From: an uncultured Flavobacterium sp.
GTDB taxonomy: Bacteria > Bacteroidota > Bacteroidia > Flavobacteriales > Flavobacteriaceae
Direction: 5' to 3'
DNA: 64,000 bases
NCBI RefSeq assembly: GCF_951805225.1
Contig: NZ_OX638201.1
Location: forward strand, 6,138,001-6,202,000
Part shown: positions 43,701 through 51,235 of the stretch, piece after piece
How the letters are laid out: each line of letters begins with the position of its first letter
How positions within the stretch are numbered: the stretch's first letter is position 1
Notes under the pieces: model-generated
Told to the model about the DNA's origin: nothing
Seen by the model: only the letters and a program-made list of their open reading frames with translations
Databases searched by the model: none
Made by a program: the position numbers and the translations under genes

Positions 43701-44629
43701 CCATCTTCATAACTCTCATAATCAGCCATAGGAACGACAGTAATTTTATATTCCTGCGCTGTTTCCGGATCAACATATTTTGCCTTGTACGGAAGATAAG
43801 AATACGGCACGGCAAACTGACCGCCACGAGCATCTTTTTGAGCCGAAAACCAAGTGTTTCCAATAGTTTCTACCTGATCTGCTTTATTAGGAACATCACA
43901 CATTGTGCCGCCAGAACCGTATTTTATAGGATAATCTGCAAGTGTTCTCGATAAATGGCTGTTGGCAATAACTGACCATTCGATGCCACATTCTGTCAAG
44001 GTTTTTATTATCCTTTCAGAAAAAGCACATTCTGCAGGCCAATATCCTTTAGAATCATGAGAGCCAAATAATTGAGCGCTGTAATATTGATGCGCTTTAA
44101 TCTCTTTTTTCAAAGCTTCATCGCTCAAAAGTGGCGAAAGAGCGTGATGCATCGTAAACGAAACAACTTCCATACGAGGAAATCCACCCGAAGTTTTCCA
44201 TGCTTTTGCATCCTTAATATTTTGCGTCCAGGAATTAGAATATCCCCATTGATTGGCTTGTGCAAGTTCATTAACGTTTTCCATCAAAGAACCTCCGTAA
44301 GTAATTTGCGCTCCGGCTTTGGCCAAATCCCTAATCGAATTAATAGCGTTTTTTGGTGCAAATTGATAAGCAGCAACGCGATCACCGGTGCCAAAAATTT
44401 CTTCAAGATTGTTTGTAGGATGTGCCAGTCCATTTTTATCATTATTAGCCCCCGAAACTTTCAAATCCTGAGACTCTTTTACGATCTGATATCGGTTCGC
44501 ATTCTTTTTACTTATATCTCCCCAATACGTGGGCTGATGCAAGTGCCATAAGTAAGATGTATTCACCTGTGCCTGCAAAAAAGCAAAGGGAATTAGTAGC
44601 GCATAAAGCAAAAGTAAGGTTTTTTTCAT
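40706..44629 (-). CDS. secreted GH57 alpha-glucanase-like enzyme with three starch-binding repeats and T9SS sorting domain
   Basis: 1307 aa. Signal peptide 1-20. GH57 motifs: WHLHQP (motif 1, near residue 28), GYWPAECAFSERI with the nucleophile Glu, and FAHDGDNAWGGG with the acid/base Asp. Then three alternating pairs of a chitobiase C-terminal-like module (LYYTTDGSTPT, YYTLDGTTPT twice) and a CBM26-like starch-binding module (FTVYFKKPANWNAAVKVYYW, WYKYTF, NLLFNDG). The C-terminal LFPNPVNNTLQV region is a T9SS sorting domain. The enzyme should act on starch or glycogen outside the cell. The first two repeats are nearly identical at 549-bp spacing. No starch-locus genes are adjacent. Confidence 0.9.
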   Translation of the reverse strand: MKKTLLLLYALLIPFAFLQAQVNTSYLWHLHQPTYWGDISKKNANRYQIVKESQDLKVSGANNDKNGLAHPTNNLEEIFGTGDRVAAYQFAPKNAINSIRDLAKAGAQITYGGSLMENVNELAQANQWGYSNSWTQNIKDAKAWKTSGGFPRMEVVSFTMHHALSPLLSDEALKKEIKAHQYYSAQLFGSHDSKGYWPAECAFSERIIKTLTECGIEWSVIANSHLSRTLADYPIKYGSGGTMCDVPNKADQVETIGNTWFSAQKDARGGQFAVPYSYLPYKAKYVDPETAQEYKITVVPMADYESYEDGYATIGTSLIAPIVAKASTSPRPPLVLFAHDGDNAWGGGSSYYNESVTGFSHASAANGNIPTTIPQYLQDNPVPESAVVHVEDGAWVNADGDFGHPQFTNWLWPFFDPVTKKFNPNGWTEDMMNQAITTAGENHAIMAEQLEGNNLRMSEIVNPTSAVSPAEKAWHFLMAGYDSGNAYYGLAEDLEIKTTLAVNRCVQFAKPTLDAHPGVDATKPSVFIPQRWPYNPGEKGYGAPYAYKDFLNSADFTVYTFAYDVSGIERSELKYRVDVDGKNNLTSNQNETYAGGAEVGNWISLPMTERVFPKGNFTNNPQADLYMLPDVIANQYSAEIAGISEKLLDYYVEVTDKKGNVTKSKIQHVWVGKNLDVAPKIAFTPDTSNSTTAIDVTITATDSTDPKPKLYYTTDGSTPTLSSAFVESTKTLNIAQTTTVKAFAVDKDGNQSEIVTKTYTIGAIPEFTVYFKKPANWNAAVKVYYWLPTGTAPAVTYPGVAMTQDCGDWYKYTFPSTVTASNLLFNDGTLKTADLNATGGIKFYDGAWLASEPANRCSTVIAPDFTISQAGGSFTTGTTVNLTLTANVNTSTIYYTLDGTTPTTASASSVGSKTLVVNSTTTLKAFVKNVAGTSSAVKTETYTFSTPTTFTVYFKKPTNWNSAVKIYYWSPTGTAPAVTYPGVAMTQDCGDWYKYTFPSTVSATNLLFNDGSLKTADLSTTAGIKFYDSAWLGAEPANRCPVIAPDFTNSKPGGTFTTGTTVNVVLTANQTTSTIYYTLDGTTPTTSSASAIGSKSFAFTANTTLKAFVVNTTGVSSAIKTEVYTFNAVPTLTVHFKPPTNWTGIPKVHYWNAVPSGSVANTTWPGVAMVADTNGFYKYTITGPTSINVIFNNGSSGSANQTADLLNKTDGYSYTWGSTTSKLIAAPTTEEESYAVRLFPNPVNNTLQVNSTIPITDYSIISAQGSIVQEGKSNTNTIDVSRLSTGLYFITIRLENGKETMQKIIKK
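41214..42340 (-). repeat. in-frame 549-bp repeats in the GH57 gene
   Basis: Equivalent bases are at 42310 and 41761 (549 bp, 183 codons apart), with a third, more diverged unit at about 41216. The first two encode CBM26 modules that differ at few residues, including shared ...PGVAMTQDCGDWYKY... and the following Cys-containing linker, which indicates a recent duplication or gene conversion. Confidence 0.85.
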
Positions 44630-44863
44630 AATTCAATTTTAGTTAGTTAAGTGGTTATTTTTTTGTTAAAAGTATATTTTATTAACATTAAAATTATTTA
44701 ATAATCTGAAATTGATCAACTACAACGTTTTAGTGTTTACAACTTTTTATAATTAGTGAAGAAAAAAAACTTTATTCGCATAATTTGTTGGTTTATTTTG
44801 AGGAATTGATGTATTGTGATTTTAATTATTTAAAAATGAGAAAGTAATGTTTTTTAAAACAAA

Positions 44864-44894
44864 AAATCCGCTTAGAGAAGACTCTAGCGGATTT
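44864..44894 (-). terminator. isolated terminator-like hairpin
   Basis: Stem AAATCCGC(TT)AGAG/CTCTAGCGGATTT with a T run on the minus strand. It is 235 nt upstream of the GH57 start and about 430 nt after the PLP-enzyme stop, so it probably ends transcripts from the latter or an unannotated RNA. Confidence 0.65.
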
Positions 44895-44981
44895 AAACAA
44901 CCTAATAAAAAATCGTGCAAATTTATTTATAAAGAAGTGTTTTGATTTTGTAAGAAACTTTATTTTTTTTTCGCCACGAAT

Positions 44982-45262
44982 TCCACAAATTTTCTCGAAT
45001 TTTTTCTTTTGAAGATTTTTAATTAGTGTTAATTCGTGAAATTCGTGGCAAAAATTTTTTCTTACGCAGATTTAAAAAGATTAAAGCGGATACGCGCAGA
45101 TTAATTTAATACAAATCGATTTGAATCTGCTTAAATCGGTAGAATCTGCGTGAAATAATTTAAACGATTACTAAACTTTTTTTCGCGCAGATCCTGCAGT
45201 TTTAGCCGTTTCTTTTTATAGGTTTCTATAAAAGATCGGGATAATTCCCCAAATCTGCGCGA
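44982..45262. repeat. three successive inverted repeats (ATTCGTGG and CTGCG families)
   Basis: (i) CGCCACGAATTCCACAAAT (44982-45000) with AATTCGTGAAATTCGTGGCA (45031-45050); (ii) ACGCAGATT (45064-45072) with AATCTGCGT (45143-45151), with further internal pairing; (iii) TCGCGCAGAT (45183-45192) with ATCTGCGCGA (45253-45262). They occupy the 690-bp gap between the GH57 and PLP-enzyme genes. The remainder, 44640-44860, shows no gene. Confidence 0.82.
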
Positions 45263-45322
45263 AGAAAATCTTTAGTAAATCTGCATTAATCAGTAGAATC
45301 AGCAAAAATCCGTGGGCTAAAT

Positions 45323-46525
45323 CTATAGAATTCCAAGTTCTACCATACATTGCTTCATCATTTCATAAGTACGCTGAATATCATTATCCAAACCAATCGA
45401 GAAACGAATCAAACCATCAGTCAATCCCATTTCTTGTTGCTCTTCAAGCGGAATTTCACTAGAAGTCGAAGTTCCAGGCGCGCTAAATAATGTTTTGTAA
45501 AATCCTAAACTTACTGCCAAATATCCAAGATTTCTCGCCTGCATTAACTCCATTAATTCATTGGCTTTAGCCAAAGTTCCAACGTCAATCGTTAACATTC
45601 CGCCAAAACCATATTCCGGATTAATCATCGTTTTGTACAATTCATGACTCGGGTGACTTTTCAATCCCGGATAAACCGTTTTTAAACCGTCATTTTCAAA
45701 TTGATCTGCTAGGAAATGAGCATTATGACTGTGTTGTTTAATTCTAATATGAAGCGTTCGAAGGTTTTTCATCACCGATGCAGATCGCAAACTATCCATC
45801 GTTGGTCCCAAAAGCATACTCGCTCCAGAATTCACATTTTTAAGCGAATTGATAAATTCTTTCGATGCACAAGTCACGCCACCAACCGTATCGCTGCTTC
45901 CGTTAATGTATTTTGTCAAACTATGAATCACGATATCAGCGCCTAATTTTGCAGGAGAAACCGACAAAGGCGAAAACGTATTATCAACAACCAATTTCAA
46001 ATTATGCTTTTTAGCAATTTTAGCCAAACCAGCAATATCGGCAACTTCTAATAACGGATTACTAACCGTTTCGCAATACAAAACTTTCGTATTTGGCGTA
46101 ATTGCCGCTTCAACAATATCAAGTTTTGTAATGTCAACAAAGGTTGTTTCAATGCCAAAACGAGGTGTAAAATTCTTCAAAAAAGCATAAGTTCCACCAT
46201 AAATTGTTCGGCTAGAAACGATATGATCGCCCGCACCGCACAACTGCAATAAAGTAGGCGTAATTGCGCCCATTCCCGAAGCCGATACATTTGCAGTTTC
46301 TGTTCCTTCCATCGCCGCCAAAGCCTGATCCAAATACAAATTACTTGGCGAAGAATGGCGCGAATACAAATAACAGCCTTCCATATTGCCTTCAAAAGTA
46401 TCGAACATTGTTTTTGCAGATAAAAACGTATAAGTCGAAGAATCAGAAATCGAAGGATTCACGCCTCCAAATTCCCCGAAATATTGCAAGTCCTGAATTT
46501 TATCAACTGGATTAAAGTTTTTCAT
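45323..46525 (-). CDS. Cys/Met-metabolism PLP-dependent enzyme (methionine gamma-lyase / cystathionine gamma-synthase family)
   Basis: 400 aa, fold type I. YSRHSSPSNLYLDQALAAME and ASGMGAITPTLL are family segments. The PLP lysine is in DIVIHSLTKYINGSSD, preceded by KLVVDNTFSPLSVSP with the pyridine-binding Asp. PGTSTSSEIP is the C-terminal substrate loop. Members cleave or form C-S bonds of methionine, homoserine esters or cystathionine; the exact reaction is undecided. A divergent Lrp/AsnC gene 467 bp away probably regulates it. The spacer is built of repeats. Confidence 0.9.
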   Translation of the reverse strand: MKNFNPVDKIQDLQYFGEFGGVNPSISDSSTYTFLSAKTMFDTFEGNMEGCYLYSRHSSPSNLYLDQALAAMEGTETANVSASGMGAITPTLLQLCGAGDHIVSSRTIYGGTYAFLKNFTPRFGIETTFVDITKLDIVEAAITPNTKVLYCETVSNPLLEVADIAGLAKIAKKHNLKLVVDNTFSPLSVSPAKLGADIVIHSLTKYINGSSDTVGGVTCASKEFINSLKNVNSGASMLLGPTMDSLRSASVMKNLRTLHIRIKQHSHNAHFLADQFENDGLKTVYPGLKSHPSHELYKTMINPEYGFGGMLTIDVGTLAKANELMELMQARNLGYLAVSLGFYKTLFSAPGTSTSSEIPLEEQQEMGLTDGLIRFSIGLDNDIQRTYEMMKQCMVELGIL

Positions 46526-46532
46526 TTTTTAT

Positions 46533-46986
46533 GTCATTGCGAGGAAGACCTGTTCGCCGTGGCGAAAGCAATCTCATCCCTTAGTTAGTATTAGTTTTGC
46601 GTTTGTATTGGAATTTATTTTTTGAAGCTATTTCCTGCTATCCACTTCAAGTCCTCATAAAAAATGCAAAGTTTCTAAAGTTCAAAAAAGAGCTTCCGTT
46701 GGTCGCTTTTTTAGAACAAGAAACTTTTGCCTTTTTTACTCCGGGCTTTCCACTTCTATCAGGGCTAGGAGATTCAGTTTCAAAATAAATTCTATTCAAA
46801 ATAACATCTTATTAGAAAAATAATCAATAATGTGTTTAATAATTAGATTTTAAAACTATAATATTATATTTATAAAGATTATTATTCTAAATTTGATTCG
46901 GAAAACTCAAATCGCTAGATTTTCTTTCAGAAAGCAATAAATTATCAATAATCAGAGGATGAGATTGCTTCGTTCCTCGCAATGAC
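46533..46986. repeat. family B inverted repeat enclosing a family G element
   Basis: Left arm GTCATTGCGAGGAA...AGCAATCTCATCC (46533-46579) carries a 20-bp insertion (46547-46566, itself able to pair as TTCGCCGTGGCGAA). Right arm GGATGAGATTGCTTCGTTCC onward (46957-46986) is uninterrupted and ends 7 nt before the Lrp ATG. The enclosed 46624-46770 is the second family G copy. Confidence 0.82.
46624..46770 (-). repeat. conserved intergenic element, family G, copy 2
   Basis: Read on the minus strand it starts CCTAGCCCTGATAGAAG and ends CAGGAAATAGCTTC, like 34674-34755. Instead of the GTGGCG hairpin it has a longer two-tier hairpin: GCAAAGTTTCT/AGAAACTTTTGC and an inner AAAAAAG/CTTTTTT stem around 46683-46713. 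Confidence 0.75.
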
Positions 46987-46992
46987 TCAAAA

Positions 46993-47448
46993 ATGACTTT
47001 AGACGCCACCGACAAAAAACTCTTGGTTCTATTACAAACCGACAGTAAAAAAACAACCAAAGAATTGTCTTTAAAACTCAATCTTTCGGTAACCGCCGTT
47101 TACGAAAGAATCAAAAAGTTAGAGCGCGAAGGAATAATCAAAAACTACGTAGCTTTAGTCGACAAATCAAAAATGGAAAAGGGATTTGTAGTTTTCTGTC
47201 ATCTAAAACTCATTCAGCACACCAAAGAATTCCTAACCAAATTCGAAAGCGAAGTCATCAAACTCAATGAAGTTTTAGAATGTCATCACGTAAGCGGCGA
47301 TTACGATTATATCTTAAAAGTTCTCGTAAAAGATATGGAAGCTTACCGCGAATTTCTAGTAACCAAACTCACAACATTACAGCATATTGGCAGCACACAA
47401 AGTATGTTTATGATTAGTGAAGTGAAGAATTCGACGGTTATTTTTTAG
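46993..47448 (+). CDS. Lrp/AsnC family transcriptional regulator
   Basis: 151 aa. Helix-turn-helix at about 5-60 (TTKELSLKLNLSVTAVYERI), then a RAM/AsnC-type ligand-binding domain (about 68-145) with HHVSGDYDYILKVLVKDMEA. Lrp-type regulators respond to amino acids. Divergent from a Cys/Met PLP enzyme, its likely target. The family B repeat ends just before its start, so its promoter must lie in or before that repeat. Confidence 0.93.
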   Translation: MTLDATDKKLLVLLQTDSKKTTKELSLKLNLSVTAVYERIKKLEREGIIKNYVALVDKSKMEKGFVVFCHLKLIQHTKEFLTKFESEVIKLNEVLECHHVSGDYDYILKVLVKDMEAYREFLVTKLTTLQHIGSTQSMFMISEVKNSTVIF

Positions 47449-47722
47449 AGGTACTTAGGTTCTGAGTTGCTAAGGTTCTGAGGTTTTAGGGGCAAAGGTT
47501 TTAGGAACAAAGGTTCAGAGGTTCAAAGGGACAAAGGTTTTCCGTAGAGACGCACAGCAGTGCGTCTAAAACTGGATGAATATCTAAGATTCTAAATTTC
47601 TACATCTTCAAGATTTTATAAGAATTAAAAAATTCTGCGTTATCTGCTAAATCTGCGAGAAAAACTTTTTATAATTCCAGAAATGATTTTTTTTAATTTG
47701 AAACTAATAAAAATATATAGCA
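47449..47722. repeat. phased 8-nt repeats and AGACGCAC hairpin after the Lrp gene
   Basis: 47449-47490 consists of octamers (TTAGGTTC, TGAGTTGC, TAAGGTTC, TGAGGTTT), the same unit as at 11048-11195. A looser AAAGGTT/CAAAGG run continues to 47540. A perfect hairpin AGACGCAC-AGCA-GTGCGTCT lies at 47548-47567. CTGCGTTATCTGCTAAATCT (47636-47655) belongs to family D. No gene seen. Confidence 0.78.
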
Positions 47723-48094
47723 ATGGTACAATGGGAACCAATATCATTCGATGATCTTCAAGATGGAATTCAGAAAACAGAAAAAGATCTGGATGAAGAA
47801 TTAAAAAACTTCTGGGATTTGATTAAAATTGATCCAGTAAAATGGGAGGAGAAAGAATATGGAGAAATGGGAGGTGGTTTCTGGGTTGTCGCTATTTTTG
47901 GTCATCAAGTAATTTGGTATAATGATATTGAAGAAGGATTTAATATTTCTAACTATAAAACATTTGGAAAGATTGAAGACTATTGGTGTAATCAAGATGA
48001 GCTTGTTCATGTAATTTACCAATTGGTTGAATTTGTGAAAGGTGAAAGAGAAGCTATAGGAGGAAGGCGTGGTCCGGCAGAAAGTATGCTATAA
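47723..48094 (+). CDS. conserved hypothetical protein
   Basis: 123 aa, acidic, soluble, no signal peptide. Trp-rich segments (GGGFWVVAIFGHQVIWYNDI, EDYWCNQDEL) suggest a compact alpha/beta fold. I do not recognise the family and neighbours give no clue. It is flanked by repeats on both sides, which suits an isolated accessory gene. Confidence 0.7.
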   Translation: MVQWEPISFDDLQDGIQKTEKDLDEELKNFWDLIKIDPVKWEEKEYGEMGGGFWVVAIFGHQVIWYNDIEEGFNISNYKTFGKIEDYWCNQDELVHVIYQLVEFVKGEREAIGGRRGPAESML

Positions 48095-48320
48095 TTAAAA
48101 AGAAAATATAAGAATTAAAAAAATCTGCGTTATCTGCTAAATCTGCGAGAGAAAAAAAAATTAGAGAGAATTTGTGTAATTCGTGGCAAAAAACTTTGCG
48201 ACTCTGCGCCTTTGCGCGATTAAAAAAAAACAAATCTTTGCGCACTTTGTGGTAAAACCCACACCCAAAATTTCACACAAAAAACATTGAGATTTAAACT
48301 TTAAACAAAACTTTATTCCT
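48095..48320. repeat. mixed D/C family repeats upstream of lpdA
   Basis: CTGCGTTATCTGCTAAATCT recurs (48125-48144, as at 47636), then AATTTGTGTAATTCGTGGCA (48169-48188) and TTTGCGACTCTGCGCCTTTG (48194-48213), relatives of the repeats at 44982 and 18945. No gene seen. Confidence 0.75.
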
Positions 48321-48328
48321 TAATTTTG
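48321..48328 (+). promoter_or_regulatory. -7 box of lpdA
   Basis: TAATTTTG matches TAnnTTTG, 27 nt before the ATG. A -33 TTG is not evident. Confidence 0.6.
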
Positions 48329-48355
48329 TATCGCTAAAAATAAAATAGACAAACT

Positions 48356-49759
48356 ATGAGTTCATTTGACGTAGTCATTATAGGTTCAGGTCCTGGCGGA
48401 TATGTATCAGCAATTCGTTGCGCACAATTAGGTTTTAAAACTGCAATTGTAGAAAAATATAATTCATTAGGCGGAACTTGCCTTAACGTAGGTTGTATTC
48501 CTTCAAAAGCACTATTATCTTCTTCTCATCATTATGCTGAAATTGCACATTTTGCAGATCATGGAATCGAAGTTTCCGGAGATGTAAAAATCAATTTAGA
48601 GAAAATGATTGCTCGTAAACAAGCAGTTGTAGATCAAACCGTAGGTGGAATCAACTACTTAATGGATAAAAATAAAATTACTGTTTTCAATGGTTTAGGT
48701 TCTTTCGTAGACGCAACACATATTGCAGTTGCAAAAGCTGACGGAACATCAGAAACTATCGAAACTAAATATGCTGTAATCGCTACAGGTTCAAAACCAT
48801 CTTCTTTGCCATTCATCAAAATTGACAAAGAAAGAATCATCACTTCTACAGAAGCTTTGGCTTTAAAAGAAGTTCCAAAACACTTAGTAATTATTGGTGG
48901 TGGAGTTATCGGAATCGAGCTTGGACAAGTTTACCTACGTTTAGGAGCGCAAGTTTCTGTAGTAGAATTCATGGACAGAATCATTCCAGGAATGGATAGT
49001 TCTTTATCTAAAGAATTGACTAAAGTATTGAAAAAACAAGGAATGAAATTCTACGTTTCTCACAAAGTAAAATCAGTAGAAAGAAACGGCGATGCTGTAG
49101 TTGTTCAGGCTGAAAATGCAAAGGGAGAAACTATTACTCTTGAAGGAGATTATTCATTAGTTTCTGTTGGTCGTCGTCCTTACACAGACGGATTAAACGC
49201 TGACAAAGCCGGAGTTAAAATTTCTGACAGAGGACAAGTTGAAGTAAACGATCATTTACAAACTAACGTTCCAAATATCTATGCAATTGGAGACGTTGTT
49301 CGTGGAGCAATGTTGGCACACAAAGCAGAAGAAGAAGGAACTATGGTTGCTGAAATCTTAGCTGGTCAAAAACCACATATTGATTATAACTTAATTCCTG
49401 GTGTAGTTTACACTTGGCCGGAAGTTGCTGCAGTTGGACAAACTGAAGAGCAAGTAAAAGCTTCAGGAACTGAATATAAAGTTGGAAGTTTCCCATTCAA
49501 AGCTTTAGGACGTGCAAGAGCAAGTGGAGATCTTGACGGATTCGTAAAAATCATTGCTGATGCTAAAACTGATGAGGTTTTAGGAGTTCACATGATTGGA
49601 GCTCGTACAGCTGATTTAATTGCAGAAGCAGTTACAGCAATGGAATTCAAAGCGTCTGCTGAAGATATTTCAAGAATGAGTCACGCGCACCCAACTTTCG
49701 CGGAAGCGGTAAAAGAAGCTGCTTTGGCTGCAACTGATAACAGAGCATTACACGTATAA
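48356..49759 (+). CDS. lpdA: dihydrolipoyl dehydrogenase
   Basis: 467 aa, full length. FAD loop GSGPGGYVSAIRCAQLG at the N-terminus. The redox disulfide is in GGTCLNVGCIPSKALL. The NAD loop is IIGGGVIGIELGQVYLRLGA. The second FAD motif is NIYAIGDVV. The C-terminal catalytic His-Glu is in SHAHPTFAEAVKEAAL. It reoxidises lipoamide in pyruvate, 2-oxoglutarate or branched-chain dehydrogenase complexes or the glycine cleavage system; no E1 or E2 gene is next to it. Cytoplasmic. Confidence 0.97.
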   Translation: MSSFDVVIIGSGPGGYVSAIRCAQLGFKTAIVEKYNSLGGTCLNVGCIPSKALLSSSHHYAEIAHFADHGIEVSGDVKINLEKMIARKQAVVDQTVGGINYLMDKNKITVFNGLGSFVDATHIAVAKADGTSETIETKYAVIATGSKPSSLPFIKIDKERIITSTEALALKEVPKHLVIIGGGVIGIELGQVYLRLGAQVSVVEFMDRIIPGMDSSLSKELTKVLKKQGMKFYVSHKVKSVERNGDAVVVQAENAKGETITLEGDYSLVSVGRRPYTDGLNADKAGVKISDRGQVEVNDHLQTNVPNIYAIGDVVRGAMLAHKAEEEGTMVAEILAGQKPHIDYNLIPGVVYTWPEVAAVGQTEEQVKASGTEYKVGSFPFKALGRARASGDLDGFVKIIADAKTDEVLGVHMIGARTADLIAEAVTAMEFKASAEDISRMSHAHPTFAEAVKEAALAATDNRALHV

Positions 49760-49780
49760 TTTACGTAGAATTATAATTTT

Positions 49781-49816
49781 AAAAAACCGCCGAAATATAA
49801 ATCTCGGCGGTTTTTT
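49781..49816. terminator. bidirectional terminator between lpdA and the convergent gene
   Basis: Stem AAAAAACCGCCGA/TCGGCGGTTTTTT (49781-49793 with 49804-49816), T runs on both strands. Confidence 0.85.
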
Positions 49817-50469
49817 TATTGTTTTAATATTTTAAAAGTATAGTAAGTTTCTTTGTTTTGAGTGTATACGCTGTAGGTTTCATTTTCTTCATTGTATAAT
49901 TTATAAAGATATTTGTCGCCTTTAATACTCAAGTTCTTTCTCGATATATTATTACTTTCAATGAATTCCAATTCGAATTCGCAACTTCCTTTTTTTCTGA
50001 AATTTAATTTTGAAAAAGTCCCGTCAAAAAACTTTTCGATCCATAAATTATCACTTAAAGTTACTTCTACTTTGTTGCCGTCATTTTCAAAATAATAGTA
50101 TTTCGAAATCGTATTAAAATGATTGCATTGCTCTTTGGTTATTTTTTGAACAGGTTTTTCATTTTGCATTGCCCAACTACTTTCCTGAGCTTTGTTTGGA
50201 AAAAGCGCGACAAATTCATTACAGTTTTTTTGTAACCTGAAAAAGATTTGTTCAAAAACGGTTTTTTGAGTTATACTATCTTTAAATCTTGCTAAATAAG
50301 GCGTTATATGAGCATTATTTATGGTGTTAATTCTAATTTCGTTATTCAAATCGATATTCTGAACCAGAGATTTGCAGATTTCAACATTTAGAGAATCAAC
50401 TGATTTTATAGATTGTGATCTCGAAAAATTAGCGCAAAGTAACAGAACTACAAAAAGATATTTTTTCAT
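49816..50469 (-). CDS. exported protein of unknown function
   Basis: 217 aa with a signal peptide (MKKYLFVVLLLCANFSRSQS). The rest is mixed, with many charged and aromatic residues and no lipobox, membrane helix or known motif. Its stop codon falls in the terminator arm shared with lpdA. Not recognised. Confidence 0.68.
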   Translation of the reverse strand: MKKYLFVVLLLCANFSRSQSIKSVDSLNVEICKSLVQNIDLNNEIRINTINNAHITPYLARFKDSITQKTVFEQIFFRLQKNCNEFVALFPNKAQESSWAMQNEKPVQKITKEQCNHFNTISKYYYFENDGNKVEVTLSDNLWIEKFFDGTFSKLNFRKKGSCEFELEFIESNNISRKNLSIKGDKYLYKLYNEENETYSVYTQNKETYYTFKILKQ

Positions 50470-50601
50470 CGAAAGCTAAAGTTTTAGTCAAATATAAGTG
50501 TTTAGTAAAAATATTTAGAACTTTTGATTTTATTCTTTTAATCTTAACGTCAGAAAATGTAAAATTCAAGAAAAATTTTGTAAATTAGATGTGGAATTCA
50601 G

Positions 50602-50633
50602 ATGTTATCTTTACTTCTTTAAAAAGATAACAT
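50602..50633 (+). promoter_or_regulatory. dyad abutting the lipocalin start codon
   Basis: Perfect 11-bp arms ATGTTATCTTT (50602-50612) and AAAGATAACAT (50623-50633), 10-nt loop, ending one base before the ATG at 50635. It may be an operator or a hairpin that limits translation. Confidence 0.6.
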
Positions 50634-50634
50634 T

Positions 50635-51177
50635 ATGAAAAATAGACATATAACTCCGATTCTACTCGGAGCAGGAATTGCATTTATACTTTATTCCTGT
50701 CGTTCAAATATTCCGCAAAAAGCTGTTGCAATTTCTAATTTTGACAAAGCTAAATATCTGGGAAAATGGTTCGAAATTGCAAGATTAGATTATAAATGGG
50801 AAAAAGGTTTAGACAACGTAACTGCCGAATATTCATTGAACGATAACGGCACGATTAAAGTTGATAACAGGGGCTATAATGTCAAAAAAGACAAATGGGA
50901 GGAAAGCATCGGGAAAGCCAAGTTAGTCAAAAAGGACAATGTAGGTATGCTTAAGGTTTCATTTTTTGGTCCTTTTTATTCTGGTTATAATATTATTGCG
51001 GTCGACGCAGATTACAAATATGCTCTTGTTGCCGGCGAGAGTTTAAAATATATGTGGATACTTTCGAGAGAAACGACTATTCCGGAAAGCATAAAAGCAG
51101 ATTTTCTAATAAAAGCCCAGGAAATAGGGTATAATGTTTTGGACCTTGTCTGGGTAAAACATGACAAAAGAGGTTGA
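50635..51177 (+). CDS. lipocalin family lipoprotein (Blc-like)
   Basis: 180 aa. Lipobox FILYSCRSNI (Cys 22), so anchored in a membrane, probably the outer one. The lipocalin signature YLGKWFEIARLDYKWEKGLD (G-x-W) is followed by VTAEYSLNDNGTIKVDNRGY and YALVAGESLKYMWILSRET, as in E. coli Blc and other stress lipocalins. Members bind lysophospholipids or fatty acids in the envelope. Single gene with its own terminator. Confidence 0.93.
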   Translation: MKNRHITPILLGAGIAFILYSCRSNIPQKAVAISNFDKAKYLGKWFEIARLDYKWEKGLDNVTAEYSLNDNGTIKVDNRGYNVKKDKWEESIGKAKLVKKDNVGMLKVSFFGPFYSGYNIIAVDADYKYALVAGESLKYMWILSRETTIPESIKADFLIKAQEIGYNVLDLVWVKHDKRG

Positions 51178-51216
51178 AAAAGAAACCCGACAGTTATAGG
51201 CTGTCGGGTTTCTTTT
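51178..51216. terminator. terminator of the lipocalin gene
   Basis: A 16-bp perfect stem AAAAGAAACCCGACAG/CTGTCGGGTTTCTTTT with a 7-nt loop, placed between convergent genes and usable from both strands. Confidence 0.85.
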
Positions 51217-51235
51217 ATTTTAGTTCGAAAATGAT

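Noticed and set aside
46597..46788. 63-aa plus-strand frame
   Set aside because: Coincides with the family G element and has no neighbours or motif to support it.
45323..46992. SAM riboswitch or T-box before the Cys/Met PLP gene
   Set aside because: The upstream spacer is made of family B and G repeats; no riboswitch core was recognised.
48095..48245. Minus-strand 63-aa frame upstream of lpdA
   Set aside because: Composed of family C/D repeats; contains FCHELHKF-type repeat peptides.
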